Positions 21,654 to 33,615 of a stretch of DNA of 64,000 nucleotides are shown piece by piece; the stretch's first letter is position 1, and each line of letters opens with the position of its first letter. This stretch comes from Plantago major (Eukaryota; Streptophyta; Magnoliopsida; Lamiales; Plantaginaceae). The stretch spans positions 44,897,431 to 44,961,430 of the forward strand of contig CM048842.1 of NCBI GenBank assembly GCA_026545765.1, given 5' to 3'. The translations under genes and the position numbers were made by a program. Below the pieces are notes generated by a model. It ran no database searches and was not told where the DNA came from. It saw nothing but the letters and a program-made list of their open reading frames with translations.

Positions 21654-21985
21654 GTACTAGTTTTCCTCTACTTTTTTTCCATTTTGCTGCTCATTAGATT
21701 AGATTTAATTATGAAACAATTAGCTGGAAAAAAATACTTAATATTTGAAGTTAATGGTGCTAGGCGATTGCAAATTTGCAATTTTTGTGTTTTATTATTT
21801 ATTCATACGCTTCATTTTTGTTTCGAAATGGAAAAAATGAAAGATGGGTTTTTCATTCTGGATTTTGTGTAAGGGTTTATGGCCAAGATTTCACTTTTAG
21901 GAATTTTATGCTACTTTTGCTGGAGATTTGTTTTCTTGAATGAGATGATGATGATGGTGTTATTAATATGTTGTGTTTCTCAGAT

Positions 21986-23029
21986 ATGATTAAGCGCGGA
22001 AATAGGTTATTGAGGCAGCCCAGTAGCATAAGAAGAGCTCAATTTCCAGTTGTCTTGACATTTCTGATATTGGTAATTGTTGCTTTGGTGTTATTATTTG
22101 GAAGGATTGGACATGGATCGAGCTCGATTTCGGAGCTTGTGAACCAAAAATGGGATAGCTTGAACTCTTTAGTCCAGTTTGATCCAACGGTGGAGGTTAG
22201 GAATGAGACTGATCTGATCTGGCAGATACCGGACTCAGCCAAGGCAGTTCTTTTCTTGGCCCATGGATGTAATGGAAGAGCGCTAAACTTTTGGGATAAG
22301 TCTCCTAAATGCCCCGATTGTGTTGGTTTGCCAGAGGAGAGGCTTATTACACTTCAAGCGTTATCTAGGAGATACGCTGTGATTGTGATATCTAGTAAAG
22401 GAGTTTGCTGGTCACTTGGGGAGGAAAGGTGGATTGTTAGGAATACCATTCAGTGGTGGGTGACGAAACAAAAGCTAGAAAAGCTGCCTGTATATGCGTT
22501 GGGTGCATCATCTGGTGGATACTTTGTCTCTGTGCTTGCCACAGCTTTACGTTTCAGAGCTATTGCTTTGATGATTGCTGAAGGGGTGTTTAGTCATTTG
22601 GATATCACGAAGGAATACCCTCCCACGATATTTGTGCACATGCCCAAAGATGAAACTAGGAAACATAAGATAGAAAGATATTTAGAGTCTATGAGTAAAA
22701 AGGGAATTGAAGTGGAAGAAGTGACATGTATGGAGTTCCCTTTGACACCACAGTTATTTGCGAATAGAATCCCAGATCTTGATATAACTCTATCAGAGAA
22801 GTTGTTCAATTTGTTTCAGGAGAAGGGCTTTATTGACAAGAATGGTTATATGAGGGATGATGGGCGGAAAATACCATGGAGGACAGCCCTAGACGAGAGG
22901 AACATTCTTCTTCCAGATAAATCGTTGGTCAATCATATTCAAGAGGAAATGAATCTTGCATTTGCATATCATGAAATGACCAGCTTACAGTCTCAGCAAA
23001 TATTTGATTGGTTTGAATCTCATATATAG
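21986..23029 (+). CDS. Membrane-anchored alpha/beta hydrolase family protein
   Basis: A single coding exon of 347 residues. I chose the ATG at 21986 because it lies just after the splice acceptor at 21983; an in-frame ATG at 21968 would fall in the intron. The N-terminus is basic (MIKRGNRLLRQPSSIRR) and is followed by a hydrophobic segment at residues 21-39, so it should be a type II signal-anchored protein of the secretory membranes. Alpha/beta hydrolase signs are LFLAHGCNGR (oxyanion-hole region, about 90-97), the nucleophile elbow GASSGG with Ser175, and a late His (AYHE, 329) as candidate triad member. The substrate is unknown. Related uncharacterised proteins are widespread in plants. 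The reading frame is intact. Confidence 0.9.
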   Translation: MIKRGNRLLRQPSSIRRAQFPVVLTFLILVIVALVLLFGRIGHGSSSISELVNQKWDSLNSLVQFDPTVEVRNETDLIWQIPDSAKAVLFLAHGCNGRALNFWDKSPKCPDCVGLPEERLITLQALSRRYAVIVISSKGVCWSLGEERWIVRNTIQWWVTKQKLEKLPVYALGASSGGYFVSVLATALRFRAIALMIAEGVFSHLDITKEYPPTIFVHMPKDETRKHKIERYLESMSKKGIEVEEVTCMEFPLTPQLFANRIPDLDITLSEKLFNLFQEKGFIDKNGYMRDDGRKIPWRTALDERNILLPDKSLVNHIQEEMNLAFAYHEMTSLQSQQIFDWFESHI

Positions 23030-24480
23030 TGATGACTAACTAACACTTGGCGTTGGGATTGTCACATTTCCGATTTGCTCTTGGTCAAAGAGTCAAATGC
23101 TCATTTTATTCAGGATGACTGAGACCACAAAGTGATCTGTTGGAGCCTGGAACTCAGAGCAATTGCTGTTGGAAAATAAGCAAGCAAAGGGTTCTACGAG
23201 TTCTTTCTTGAAGTGCATCTGTTGGTGCCGGCTTTAATGCAAGAGAAGATGTACAGCTTTTCAGGTTCTCCATATACTACCTGTCCTCAATACAGAAAAC
23301 TCTAGATTTCAAATCTTGTTTATTGCAGTAACCATTGGTTGAAAATTATATTCTTTATCTTACTTTTTACAGCACAATGAGATTTATATATTATTGTTAT
23401 TGACAAATCTATAGCAATGTGTACGTTTTGTTGTGAGTATTTGCTTGAGTACCAGATGAGTTGAAAAACATACAAAATGTAAGAGAGGGCAAAGATTAAA
23501 ATGCAATATAGGGCACATTTTTAACAATTCATTAAACTTCGAAACTGAACAAATGACCATGACATGAAGGATCTTAAAATCTAGTGACCTGGAAAGATGG
23601 CAAATGGTATGCTGAGCTAATGTATGCTTTTGTACATGTAAATTTGTAGGTCATAAAGCCATTTTCACTCATGTTTACTTAACTGAATTTTACACACTTA
23701 TACATCGTCGTCTAGAACTAAATGGCTGCTTCTTAACTGAATAATGCCTCTGATACTAATTACCTTGTCCTTGAAACTAAAGATACTCTTAAACTTAGAT
23801 TAGCCAAAAAAGGGTCACAAACTCACAATGAGATGACCACAGTCCACAGCTCTATTCTTCTGATGGCCTGAAAGTTCATTGTCTTTTCAGAAACTTGTTG
23901 GTTCATCATTTCTAGCAAAACTTGACTTTGATCAAGTAATTCCAGAGCGTTTACATGTTTACAACAAATTACCTGAACGGCTGATAAAATAATTTGCTCC
24001 AGACTGTTCCTTGTAGACTTGCATATATTATTGCAGATGGAAATAATTGATATTTATTTCTTGTGTATATGATATAGAATGCAGTTCTCTGTTCTCATAA
24101 GCCGTAAGAAGTATCCGTTGGCTATAAGCAGAGTAAAGCATAATGGCGTATGGCATCTACAACAAGCAAACTTAAAAGGTTGAAGAATCAGTTTATATAT
24201 AATCGAAGGATGCCAAAGGACTCTTACACTGACTTTTATATGGTCCTTTTGAGTTTTTGCTTTGGATTGTTTGCTTGTGAGTTGTGATCTTTCTGGTTCA
24301 TTGAACTACTCAATAGTCAAGTACTATCTAATACAGACACAAATTCAACATTATGGTCCCTGTACTATCATGTTCTTCACATTGTGTCCAAGTCCTTTAT
24401 TGCCACAATTCACCGGACACATTTGTTCCTAGCTAATAGTTGTTTTAAGGAAAAAATGTGCACAATTTGTGAATATAAAT
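23030..24480 (+). other. 3' flank of the hydrolase gene and intergenic DNA
   Basis: The first 300 or so bases probably hold the 3' UTR. The rest is AT-rich with no supported gene or repeat. Confidence 0.4.
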
Positions 24481-24481
24481 A

Positions 24482-24517
24482 ATACTCCCTCCGTCCTGAA
24501 TAACTTTATACATTACA
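24482..24517 (+). mobile_element. Single end of a Stowaway-like MITE
   Basis: TACTCCCTCCGTCCTGAATAAC, then TTTATACATT, matches the terminal form of the MITE at 8936. No matching inverted end is seen downstream, so this is a solo or broken terminus. Confidence 0.5.
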
Positions 24518-25222
24518 GTTCAACCAAGATCTTCTACGTTGATGCTATGAGGAAGGCATGCACATCTTCATGATCAGGCATACGTTCGTCGTATTACATT
24601 TGTTGTGGTGCAAAGACAAACCACAATTCCCTCTCAATACTCTTCAAGTAGCCATACTAGTAGCACCTTAACAAATGAATATGTGTTTCTCTTGGGAATA
24701 TTTTAACTCTGATCGATCTCTAGTACTTTAGTCCGAGTATGTGTGCGAAAATTTTGTTCTTGAAATACACTCTGCGCGCAAATTTTGTGCAGCAACACAT
24801 GCAAAAAATCCAATGCGCAGGCTATATTTTGTGTGCAATATTTGCGCATTTATATACAAGATTGAACTCCAAGTGGAACTCTGAACATGTTGGTGCTAAA
24901 ATAAATTAATAAGCACTAATAGCATCTGAATAATCAAAATTATCCACTTTGAATCCTCATAAATAGAATATGCGCTTCCCATGCACCATTGCTACAAATA
25001 ATTTCCAAAACTTCAAACTGTATAAAACTCCTATTGAATGATAAATGGTTAATCTGATAAACTAATTTAACTAGAAATTGAACACACATGAAGGGTGTTT
25101 CAGAGGGATTGTTCAATCAAGTTCTTCTACATGAAGTCGATGCCATCTGGAAGGCATGTACATCAATTTGAGGCTACCTTCCTTGTATCATATCTGTGGT
25201 GCTGCAAATGAGTAACCATACT
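24518..25222 (+). repeat. Imperfect direct duplication, copies ~600 bases apart
   Basis: GTTCAACCAAGATCTTCTAC…GGAAGGCATGCACATC (from 24518) resembles GTTCAATCAAGTTCTTCTAC…GGAAGGCATGTACATC (from 25110). TTGTTGTGGTGC/ATCTGTGGTGC and AGCCATACTAG/AACCATACTAG follow in the same order. Each copy is about 110-145 bases. Neither encodes a protein I recognise. Confidence 0.5.
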
Positions 25223-26589
25223 AGCTCATCTCCCTAAGTATTGGCCTAGACAATGTTTTTTTGCTTTGAATATCATATTGATCGTCAAAATCACCCTCTA
25301 CCTGATTAACTTCTAATCATAGCGAGCAGGGAATCTGCTTCAATTTAATGCACAATGTTTGCACAAATTAAGAGAGAAGGCAACTTAATTAATTCAATAC
25401 CATTAGTTTCTACATGTGTGTTTCCACCAGGAGCAAGTATTGTAAAATCAAGTCAATACTTGATTTCTAAAAAAAAAAAAAAAAAAATTTAAAAAAAAAA
25501 AGAGGTAAATCACACCACGTTGGTAAATAAGACGAGTGTACCATACATTTTGGGGTGAAGGGATATGGTTTTACTTTATTGTATTAGTAAAATCTTGATT
25601 TGTACAAGAGTTTTTTGTTGTCGTATGTTTAGTTCACTTTTAAATAGTTGTTTTTTGAAAAACTGTCTCAATTTGTGCGTATAAATGAAAAACAGCAGCT
25701 AACAATTGTGTTGAGGGGAAAATTTGTCCTTAGCTCCAAAAGTACATGTGAGGCTAGAAAAAGTGAGAATTAGACACTTTTTGGCCGGTTTGCCTTGAAC
25801 AAATTGGATGGTGATTCAACCTGAGCCTCAAAACTCTTCAGAGAAAGTAGTTGAAGAGTAATAAATGACTTACTTGTAAAAGGAGTAAATGAGGGTTGTT
25901 TATAGAAATGGCTCGGAGACCAGTTTCCATAAAATTCGAGGTCGTATCCTTAGATGACATGCATCCTGGAAGCCGGCTAGGAGAATCACCAATAAGGTCC
26001 ATGCTCGGACCTGTCAGAGAGATTCTACCTGAGGGTCAAATAGAGTCTTTGGAGGTCAGTATCACCCTTAATGCCTCCCAGGGTTATTATTTATTTGGAC
26101 CTCGGATTTAGTGATGTAATTCGGAATCCAAGGTACAAACGACCTTTATAAAGGAAATGTAGTTTGATTTGGTCAATTCGTCTAAAATCGTCCAACTCTG
26201 TTATTCTTAACCGAAAATGTTTTAGTAGGAGTAATTAAATCATAACTCAACAAATTGATATTAACTCTGAATGATTAAGGATCAGATAATCAACTTTCAA
26301 AGATGGTGTTTTTAGGCAATATTTCTGGAAATAAATTTGGCATTGACTCTGCATCACATGGAGGGAGATCACGTATTTTTAAGGGATTAATTAAATACGT
26401 ATAAGAATATGGTTAGGGGACCTAAACTAATAAAAGAAAACATTCGAGGACGTCCAAAATCATGAGGATGTCGATTGAGGGGACCAAAACTGCAATTTAT
26501 CCAAATAAGAAACATAAACTTGGTGCCATTTTAATTCTGGAACATGATAGTGAAAATGAATAAAATTCTTACATATGCTAAAGAAATCA
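25223..26589. other. Intergenic stretch with an A-rich tract
   Basis: Contains an A-rich tract at 25470-25502. A 66-codon open frame (ATG 25911 to 26111) has no recognisable domain. Nothing else is supported. Confidence 0.35.
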
Positions 26590-26689
26590 CACACAAGTAA
26601 TTCTGATCAAGCAAACAATTGAACATATATAGAAAGAGCATGCAGTAATATCGTCCACAATGTAAATGAGCTTGTTGGTCTTTTCAGGC

Positions 26690-28035
26690 TCAGTGATTTG
26701 TTTTCCCCTCGTTGGCGTTCTTGAAAAGCTGTGCCTGAGCTGCTGCAGCCTTGTCCGAGCCGAGCGAAGCAGCGAAACTGTCCCTAACTTGGGTGGTTGT
26801 GTAAGGGAAACTTTTGTCCACCATGGAGTTGAGCAGAGCTGCCGTTCCTTGCTTGCAAAGGTCCCCATAGCCGTCTGTACGAGTGTTCGAAAGAGCATCT
26901 ACCAAGTTCAACTTCGAGATTGAACCGGGTAAGCTAGATGGACCAAATGCATGCCCAATTGTTGTTCCCCAAATCCCAAATATTCCCCAAATCAATGTTG
27001 GGTGATTCCTCCAGTAACTGCAATGTAGGATTTAACACACATGATGTAAAACACCGTATTGGTACTTCTAGGAGACCGTCTACTAGAAACATAAAGATAA
27101 ACATAGAACATTATTAACAACATTGGTATTTCATTTAAGAACATCGGTGTTTTTTTTTTAACAAATAATGTAAAACTTTTAGTGAAACAGAAGAAGTACG
27201 TAGTATTAGTGCATTACTTACTTGCAAGTAAAAGGTGGAGAGTTTGGATCGAATGAGGAAGGAGGCGATGGTGGTACGGAGATGGTGGGAGTAGTAGGAG
27301 TTGGTGTGGACGGTGGATGTACGACGACTGGTGTTGGAGTAGTGGGAGTGGTGGTAGGAGGAGAATGGTGGTATCCTCCACCACCGGTTCCCTTTGGTGG
27401 GGATGGTTTAGTACTGTGGTGGTGTCCTCCACTTGGAGGGTTTCCGCAGTTTGCTGGTGGTGAACCATGGCTGTGCGAAGGCGGCGTTCCATGGCTGTGA
27501 GACGGTGTTGGTATTGGTGTTGGTGTTGAATGACCACTTGGTGGAGGGGTATAAGTAACTGCAACAAGAAAAACACCAAAAATGTTAGGGAACGTATAAT
27601 GCTCGTATAGAAATTTAAGGAACCGAGAATGCAGAGTACGTCTAGTTACAGTACGGAAATCGTAATTCACCTGTTATATTTGCAAAAAAGAACGAAAGAT
27701 TTTACTGAATAATAGGAAAATTAGCTCACATCTCTAATATGGTGAGTGTACCAAATACGTTTAATTATATGGTCTATCATCATATTCAGTAAAATCATGA
27801 CTTTTACGAGAATTTAAGCATTTGCAAAAGCTAGAAAACGTTTTAAACATGGGTTAAAACAAGGTGTTGAAATGAGACCTGCAGGTGGAGTGCCAGTGTG
27901 AGGGTCAACAGGAGGGTATAGGGGGAACCAGTTCTTCTGATCCTCAAAGTTGGATGCAGAAATCATGATTATGTTTTGGCAAAGTAATGCTGCAGCAAAA
28001 GCAGCACACAAGACTAAGAGACTTCTCTTATCCAT
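26690..28035 (-). CDS. PDF1: PROTODERMAL FACTOR 1-like proline-rich cell-wall protein, three exons
   Basis: Exons on the minus strand are 28035-27879, 27558-27222 and 27017-26690, with GT-AG borders and consistent phase, giving 273 residues. Residues 1-28 (MDKRSLLVLCAAFAAALLCQ…) are a signal peptide. The middle is Pro/Thr/Ser/His-rich, with repeats such as HSHGTPPSHSHGSPP and TTPTPVV, as in extracellular matrix proteins. The C-terminal domain (CNYWRNHPTLIWGIFGIWG, ALSNTRTDGYGDLCKQGTAA, SDKAAAAQAQLFKNANEG) is the conserved PDF1 module. Arabidopsis PDF1 is secreted to the wall of epidermal (L1) cells of meristems and organ primordia and acts in epidermis and trichome development. The gene is intact; orthology to PDF1 itself is inferred from the C-terminus. 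Confidence 0.92.
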
Positions 28036-28132
28036 ACTTGAATTTTGGTGGAGACAAGACAAACAGTGAGTGAAGAGGAAGTACCAAGAAAAGGAGTGTT
28101 GAGTTGAGTTGAGTGGAGTTACAAATATATGG

Positions 28133-28140
28133 TATATAAA
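28133..28140 (-). promoter_or_regulatory. TATA box of the PDF1-like gene
   Basis: CTTTATATACC on the minus strand lies about 100 bases upstream of the start codon at 28035, a normal distance for a plant TATA box with a short 5' UTR. Confidence 0.55.
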
Positions 28141-28218
28141 GAGTAGAATATGAGGAACAGAAGTAAATATTAGCAGGTGAACAAAGTATGTGGTTGGTTG
28201 TGTGTATTTATGCCTCAG

Positions 28219-28219
<1 letters not shown>

Positions 28220-28311
<92 letters not shown>
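28220..28311. repeat. TA microsatellite (about 46 units)
   Basis: An uninterrupted (AT)n run of about 90 bases lies between the promoter of the PDF1-like gene and its distal upstream region. Such runs mutate rapidly and may differ between individuals. Confidence 0.95.
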
Positions 28312-28312
<1 letters not shown>

Positions 28313-29511
28313 CATCATGTTCACTATTTTAATCCCATTAATTGACCTTATCTTACACATCTTTCTTCATGCAAATTTTGTTCTTATCTTCCATGGAGTA
28401 GTGAGTACTCAAAGAGGCTTTTAAATTGTGTTTAATCAAGGTAGTAAGAAAGGCAACAAATGTGTAAAATTAGCTAAATGACTTGGAAGTTGGAAATACA
28501 ATTAATTTTAAGATTATTTCTCAAATCAGCAACACACACAAAGGTATATATGACACAAGTATTTAGTTTGGCTTGCCCATTTAGTTTAATATATATACTA
28601 TAATCAACATAATTACATTAGAAGAGAGAATTACATTAAACATGATTATAGACATGCAGAACACAGAAATGAACGCAATGCACGCTCTCGATTCCACCGA
28701 CTTTGTTGTCGACCCGCACCATGAGCGGCAACTAAGTTTTTTTTTTAACAAACACGCCTTCGGTAAATGCACATTAGTCTCTCAACTCTTAATTAAATGC
28801 AGATGCATCCCTAAAACTTCCAAAATTTTACAAGAAACAGGAGGCCTCTAGGCGCATACGTGAATTTACACTTAAGATCACGTTAGCACTTTTGGGATCA
28901 GATTTGGTTCGGATCTTATGGGATAAAGTACATGGATCAAACCTAAATTGACAGCCCCAATCAATATATAAAATACTATGCATACCAATTATTATATTTT
29001 GAAAATTCACGTATAATTTTTCTAAAGTTAATCATGTTTTCCGAGACTCTATAATGGGCAACACTTTTGGGATACGCACTAGCGAGGACAGTGTGCAGAT
29101 GAAATGATATGTGTCCGTTTGTGTCTAGACTCACATGGGACTGAGGCATTACAAATGTTATTAAAGCCACGTCAATCTCAAACTCGTAATGGGTGTGAAT
29201 AGTTGTGTCGGCACGGTACGAAGAGTATGACTTACACAAATTATGTTGAGTGTAGAATTAATATTATTACTCATACTAATAAAAGGTAACTTTACCTTCA
29301 AAATCAATTCGTAGAACTTCAAAATGGGTGTTGGATGATCTAGTTAGGTCATAAGCGCTCTTTGAATAGCAATAATCAATTAGCTTGTGTTAGACGGTCT
29401 AAGCCTATTGGATGCAAATCACTGTGAAATGTTTTAATGATGATATACATGTAGGCACACAAATGAATGTTAATTGATATGAGTAATGTAGTCCGTTGAA
29501 AAAGATTTTAC
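28312..29511. other. Distal upstream region of the PDF1-like gene
   Basis: No gene or mobile element is recognised. Apart from the L1-box matches the sequence is ordinary AT-rich intergenic DNA. Confidence 0.35.
28764..28801 (+). promoter_or_regulatory. Two L1-box matches upstream of the PDF1-like gene
   Basis: TAAATGCA occurs at 28764-28771 and 28794-28801. It matches the L1 box TAAATG(C/T)A bound by HD-ZIP class IV factors (ATML1/PDF2), the known regulators of PDF1. They are about 700-770 bases upstream of the ATG and in the opposite orientation to the gene, farther than in Arabidopsis, so function is only suggested. Confidence 0.35.
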
Positions 29512-29753
29512 TAAAACACTTAATATGTTGGTTAAAAGGAGAAGTTGATATTCTTGGTCACAGGTTCAAATTCCAAGAAATAAATTTTTGTGATTTATGC
29601 CTTCTGAGTCTGCGTCTGAGTCTTAACCTGTCGCAATTTGTTGCGATTTAACTCGGTTTGCAGGCTATTACGTGAACCCATGTGGTTTATCCCATTGCGC
29701 ACCCGAATGATAGTGGTTGTGGGTTCCCAACATGAGTAAAAAAAAAAAAAAAA
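29512..29753 (+). mobile_element. tRNA-derived SINE
   Basis: A Pol III B box (GGTTCAAATTCC, 29563-29574) lies 30-40 bases after an A-box-like TATGTTGGTTAAAAGG. A tRNA-unrelated body follows, and the element ends in a 16-base A tail (29738-29753). Total length of about 240 bases is normal for plant SINEs. A flanking duplication is not obvious. SINEs do not encode proteins and move with LINE machinery. Confidence 0.68.
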
Positions 29754-29851
29754 GTCCATATCATTTTGTAATATATGCAATGTGGTTGTAGCTTTGTATG
29801 TAATAAATCCAGACTAACATGTAGAGATTTAAGTTAGAGTTTGGGAAAGAG

Positions 29852-30900
29852 AGGGTGGAGTCAGAATTTTAAACTTAGAGGACCGAAATCATAAAATTAC
29901 AAAACCCATCCCTCCTAGATGGCCTCTTTGCAAATTCATACCCGCTATTTGAACAATTACAAAATTCTCCCTTATATTTTCAAGAAAATTACATATAAAT
30001 CAAAAAAGTCAAAGATTCCCTATTTTTATTTTATTTTATCATTATCTTTATTTTAGCTCCTTTTCTATTTTATCATTTCTTTTTAATCATTCAAATTATT
30101 TATTTCACCAATTCACATTTTAAACCCTCAATTTTCATTCTTCTCCAAAATTTCTCCTTCTTCTCCAAAACACTTCACTTCTAATTCCACCACCATCTCC
30201 ACCACGGCTTCACCCTTCTTCACCACCACTACGAACAACCACCATTGAATCTTCACCTCCAGTTGTCCCCATCATTCGAGCTTCCATGGAAGCTTGGACG
30301 GAATTGGACTTCCTACACCATCTTCTTCTATTTTTTTTAAAAATTATTTTCTAAAAAATGGAAGCTCCAGACGGAGCATCCATGGAAGCTCCGAACAGAG
30401 CTTCCATGGAAGATGGAAGTTCTGGCCGGAGCTCCGGTCAATTTTTTTTCTTTTTTGTTTTCTTCCTAAATAATTAAACGTGGGAGAGTTTGTTGAATTT
30501 TCGAATTATTTGAGGGTTGATTTCAAATATGGTGTTGGATGATAATATGAGTAAAATTTAGAATTGGGTATATTTTGTATAATTTCAAACATAAGGGACC
30601 CTACTGTAATAAAACATACAATTATAATTTTATTTTTCCATTAAGTTTTATTTTACTATTTAATTTATCTTTTCTTTTTTCTGAAAAATAGATCTTTAAT
30701 CTTGGTCAACGATTTTGAATGTGGATGTAATTGTTCAAACAGCCGGTATGAATCTGTAATTGGACAATCTTGCAGGGGGTCTATGTAAATAACCCGGACC
30801 GAAATTATACAGTATATGGACTTATTTTCGAGTTTAAAGGGGGATCAAACTTAAAATAATCGAAAATATTACATTCCACAATGATCCGACTCCGCCCCCG
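29852..30900. mobile_element. Fold-back DNA element with GGTGGAGTC/GACTCCGCCCC ends
   Basis: The outer ends AGGGTGGAGTCAGA and (inverted) GGGGCGGAGTCGGA pair. Deeper arms also pair: TTCATACCCGCTATTTGAAC (from 29936) matches the reverse complement of GTTCAAACAGCCGGTATGAA (near 30734). The centre (30270-30440) contains repeated GAGCTTCCATGGAAG palindromes. There is no transposase frame. The ends resemble those at 13017 and 14059. Confidence 0.6.
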
Positions 30901-32194
30901 ACTAACCTCTAAAAAGTGGAAAAACATGGGCGTAACATGGAAGTAGGTGCAAAAATGATTTAAATAGGCAATTGAATTCTTGTTGACAAATTGATCCCGT
31001 AGTAGATTTGAAACTTATTTGCATGTTTGTTGATGGAGGAGCTGGGAGAATTAATGCAGACAGCTAGCAACAACACACAGCAAATTAAATTTATGATGAT
31101 GGAATACGCGCTAGGCTGGTTAATGGTTATCTACTGTGAATTCCTCATCAGATGAAAATGATGACAACTCTGATCATTCATTGATCACTCAACTCTCTCC
31201 ATGTTCATTGGTTTTCAGCTCTGTGTTTGCTTAATAACACAGAGCAAGTTGGATACAGGATTTAATTTCACTCTACTGTCCAATTGAACTCTGCACAACC
31301 GTACTCTATTTACTTGCAACTGTCTTTCATTCGCACAAGGGTTTTTTACAAACACACCCCGTGCATAATAGTGAAATTACTATGCGTTCCGTTATTAATT
31401 TTTCCTTAAACTTATTTTCACTGATATGGTTAAAAGTCAACCAAAATTAATTACGTTAGTGAAAGTCAACTCCCGAAAAAAAAAATAATGCCAATCGTAA
31501 TACAGAGTGGATTCCAAATTTAAGCTCTAGGTATAAAAATAACTTTTTTTTTTTTTAAATATAGACGAAAACTATAAAATGAAGTGTGAAATATCAATTT
31601 TGCCCATGGAGATATAGCGGATTTACTAGGGTTTCAGTTACACTATTTGAGGGGTCTGAATGTAGTAAATAAATAAACAATTATGTAGGGAAAGGGTCCA
31701 AATTGTAGGCGAAATTAGAAAGTAGTAATTTCTCTCTCGCCCGATGTTACCCGCTTACTTTTGGAGAGGGAAAAATAAGGCTGTATTACTTTTGAATAAA
31801 ATAATGTTAGTGGGTTTGAGTGTTGGAGTATTTTAAGTTGACTTTTGAATAAATTAATGTTAGGGTGTGATTTTAAGCAGAAAGTTGAATAAATATATTA
31901 TTATAGTAAGGATAAATTGCCATAAATGCAAATGAGAAACTTTGTTTGGGACACCCAAAATGAAAAAAACAGGTAACATCGGACGGGACGGAGGAAGTAC
32001 AAGGTTTGGGGAAAAAATTGATTAAGAGAAAGTCCACTTTTTTGTTGTTAAACTTGATACAACATTGTCAAATGAGTGATTAGAATTTATTATTGACAAA
32101 TATGAAGAGACAATCATACCCTTTCCAATATCAGTTACAAAATTTATTACAAAAATATTAATTGAGTTGGAGAAAATTCAGAATGTAACTGTAA
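30901..32194. other. Intergenic stretch
   Basis: No gene is seen. Near 31980 CATCGGACGGGACGGAGGAAGTA looks like a degenerate MITE end, without a partner I can place. Confidence 0.35.
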
Positions 32195-32345
32195 ACACAT
32201 ATCAATATTCTTTCAGACATATGTCAGTGTATATACATAATATGTCTGTAGCATTAACGGGCATGTTTTGAATCTGACACTTTTAGACACATATCAGTAT
32301 TTTTTCAGACATATGTAAGTGATGATACTGACATATGTTTGTGGT
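32195..32345 (+). repeat. Two direct copies of a ~92-base unit
   Basis: ACACATATCAATATTCTTTC (32195) and ACACATATCAGTATTTTTTC (32287) head two units, each continuing AGACATATGT(C/A)AGTG. TGACATATGT and ATATGTCTG words recur around them. No coding content. Confidence 0.6.
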
Positions 32346-33375
32346 ATATGGACATGTTCATAATCTGCACTTGTAGACTTGTTTATTATTAACATATTAA
32401 ACATGAAGTATGAAGCTTTGTATAAACAAAACATTATGGACAACGTGGAAAGTTGTAGGAAATGTTGAATATATTAATAGATGTTTGAATTAACTTGGTT
32501 TTGGTAAGTTTAATTTTTAAAATTTAGGCTAATGTGTATAAATGGAAGATCAATCATGACGTTGTACTAGAATCAATAAAATTTGTTTGGATAGTCCACA
32601 GTCAATAAAAATTCATAAAGTTGTATTTTCTACAACTTTCCCCCAAATTGTAATATGTATAGTATATTATATAAAATAAAATGGAGAGAAAAGAAAAGGA
32701 GTGATTAGATAAGTTAAAAAAAATACCGGATTTATGGTCCATCAAACTGATGTGTTCATTTCACTACTCGTAATCCTGCTTGAGCCACTCAACATTAGAG
32801 ACGTGCATGGTTATTGAGTGAAAACCCAACAACACATTATATGCTTTATTCACTGCCAAAAATAACGTTCTTAGACTAAGAAAAAATTGGAAAAGCATAC
32901 AAATTTCTTTTCAGCTTATTCTACAACAATAATTTAGATTGTATTAATTTCTGGTAGCAAGCAAAACAAAGATCAAGTGTAACATGATTTCTTTGATTTC
33001 AACCAGTCATCACTGGATCCGCGAAAAACGTTAAAATGGACAAATGTAAAACATAGAGTATTTTTTATATGAAACTTGATGGACGTTTTGGACTCACACA
33101 AAATGAATAGGATTTTTATGATATTTCATATTGTTTAATTTAGTGTTCTTTTAACATAACTCAGAGTCCTCCGCCTCTTGAACTTTTGATAGTGCATGTT
33201 TCTGTGCTACAATCCTTCTCATGCAACTCAGTCTCTCGGCATGTCGAATCGATGGATTTGATCCAACCCTCCATGGATCGAATCCGTTATCATTCCATTC
33301 AAAATATATGATGATCCGGCCCCAATTCAAATCCATTCGGATTTACACTAACCCACTTTGGAAACATATATGAAA
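32346..33375. other. Intergenic stretch
   Basis: AT-rich; nothing recognised apart from GGATCGAATCCG-type words near 33240-33290 that resemble degenerate repeat tracts elsewhere in the window. Confidence 0.3.
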
Positions 33376-33615
33376 TTCACAAAGTCTCTTGAGAGACGGT
33401 CTCTGAATAGAGACGACATATGTTATCAACAAAATTATTAATGTTATTAATCAAAATGTCTATGTTAGTAACAAAATGAGTATTTTTTGTAATAAAAAAA
33501 GCAACATATTGAAAACATAGACGTTTTGATTAATAACGTCGATAATTTTCTTAACAACATAGTTACGTTTCTAAATAAATTATTTATAAATTGTACTGCA
33601 GTAGACTTACTCTAA
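33376..33615. mobile_element. MITE-like hairpin element
   Basis: ATTAATCAAAATGTCTATGTT (about 33449) pairs with AACATAGACGTTTTGATTAAT (about 33512) as hairpin arms. Outer AAGTCTCTTGAGAGACGGTC and the right-hand GTAGACTTACTCTAAGAA are weakly inverted. About 240 bases, non-coding. Confidence 0.5.

Noticed and set aside
25911-26111. 66-codon open frame MARRPVSIKFEVVSLDD…
   Set aside because: Short, isolated, no domain, promoter or splice signal that I can support.
27214-27579. Open frames overlapping the PDF1-like exon 2 in other frames
   Set aside because: Shadows of the proline-rich exon; they do not continue across the splice sites.
28188-28424. Open frame with poly Ile-Tyr
   Set aside because: Translation of the TA microsatellite.
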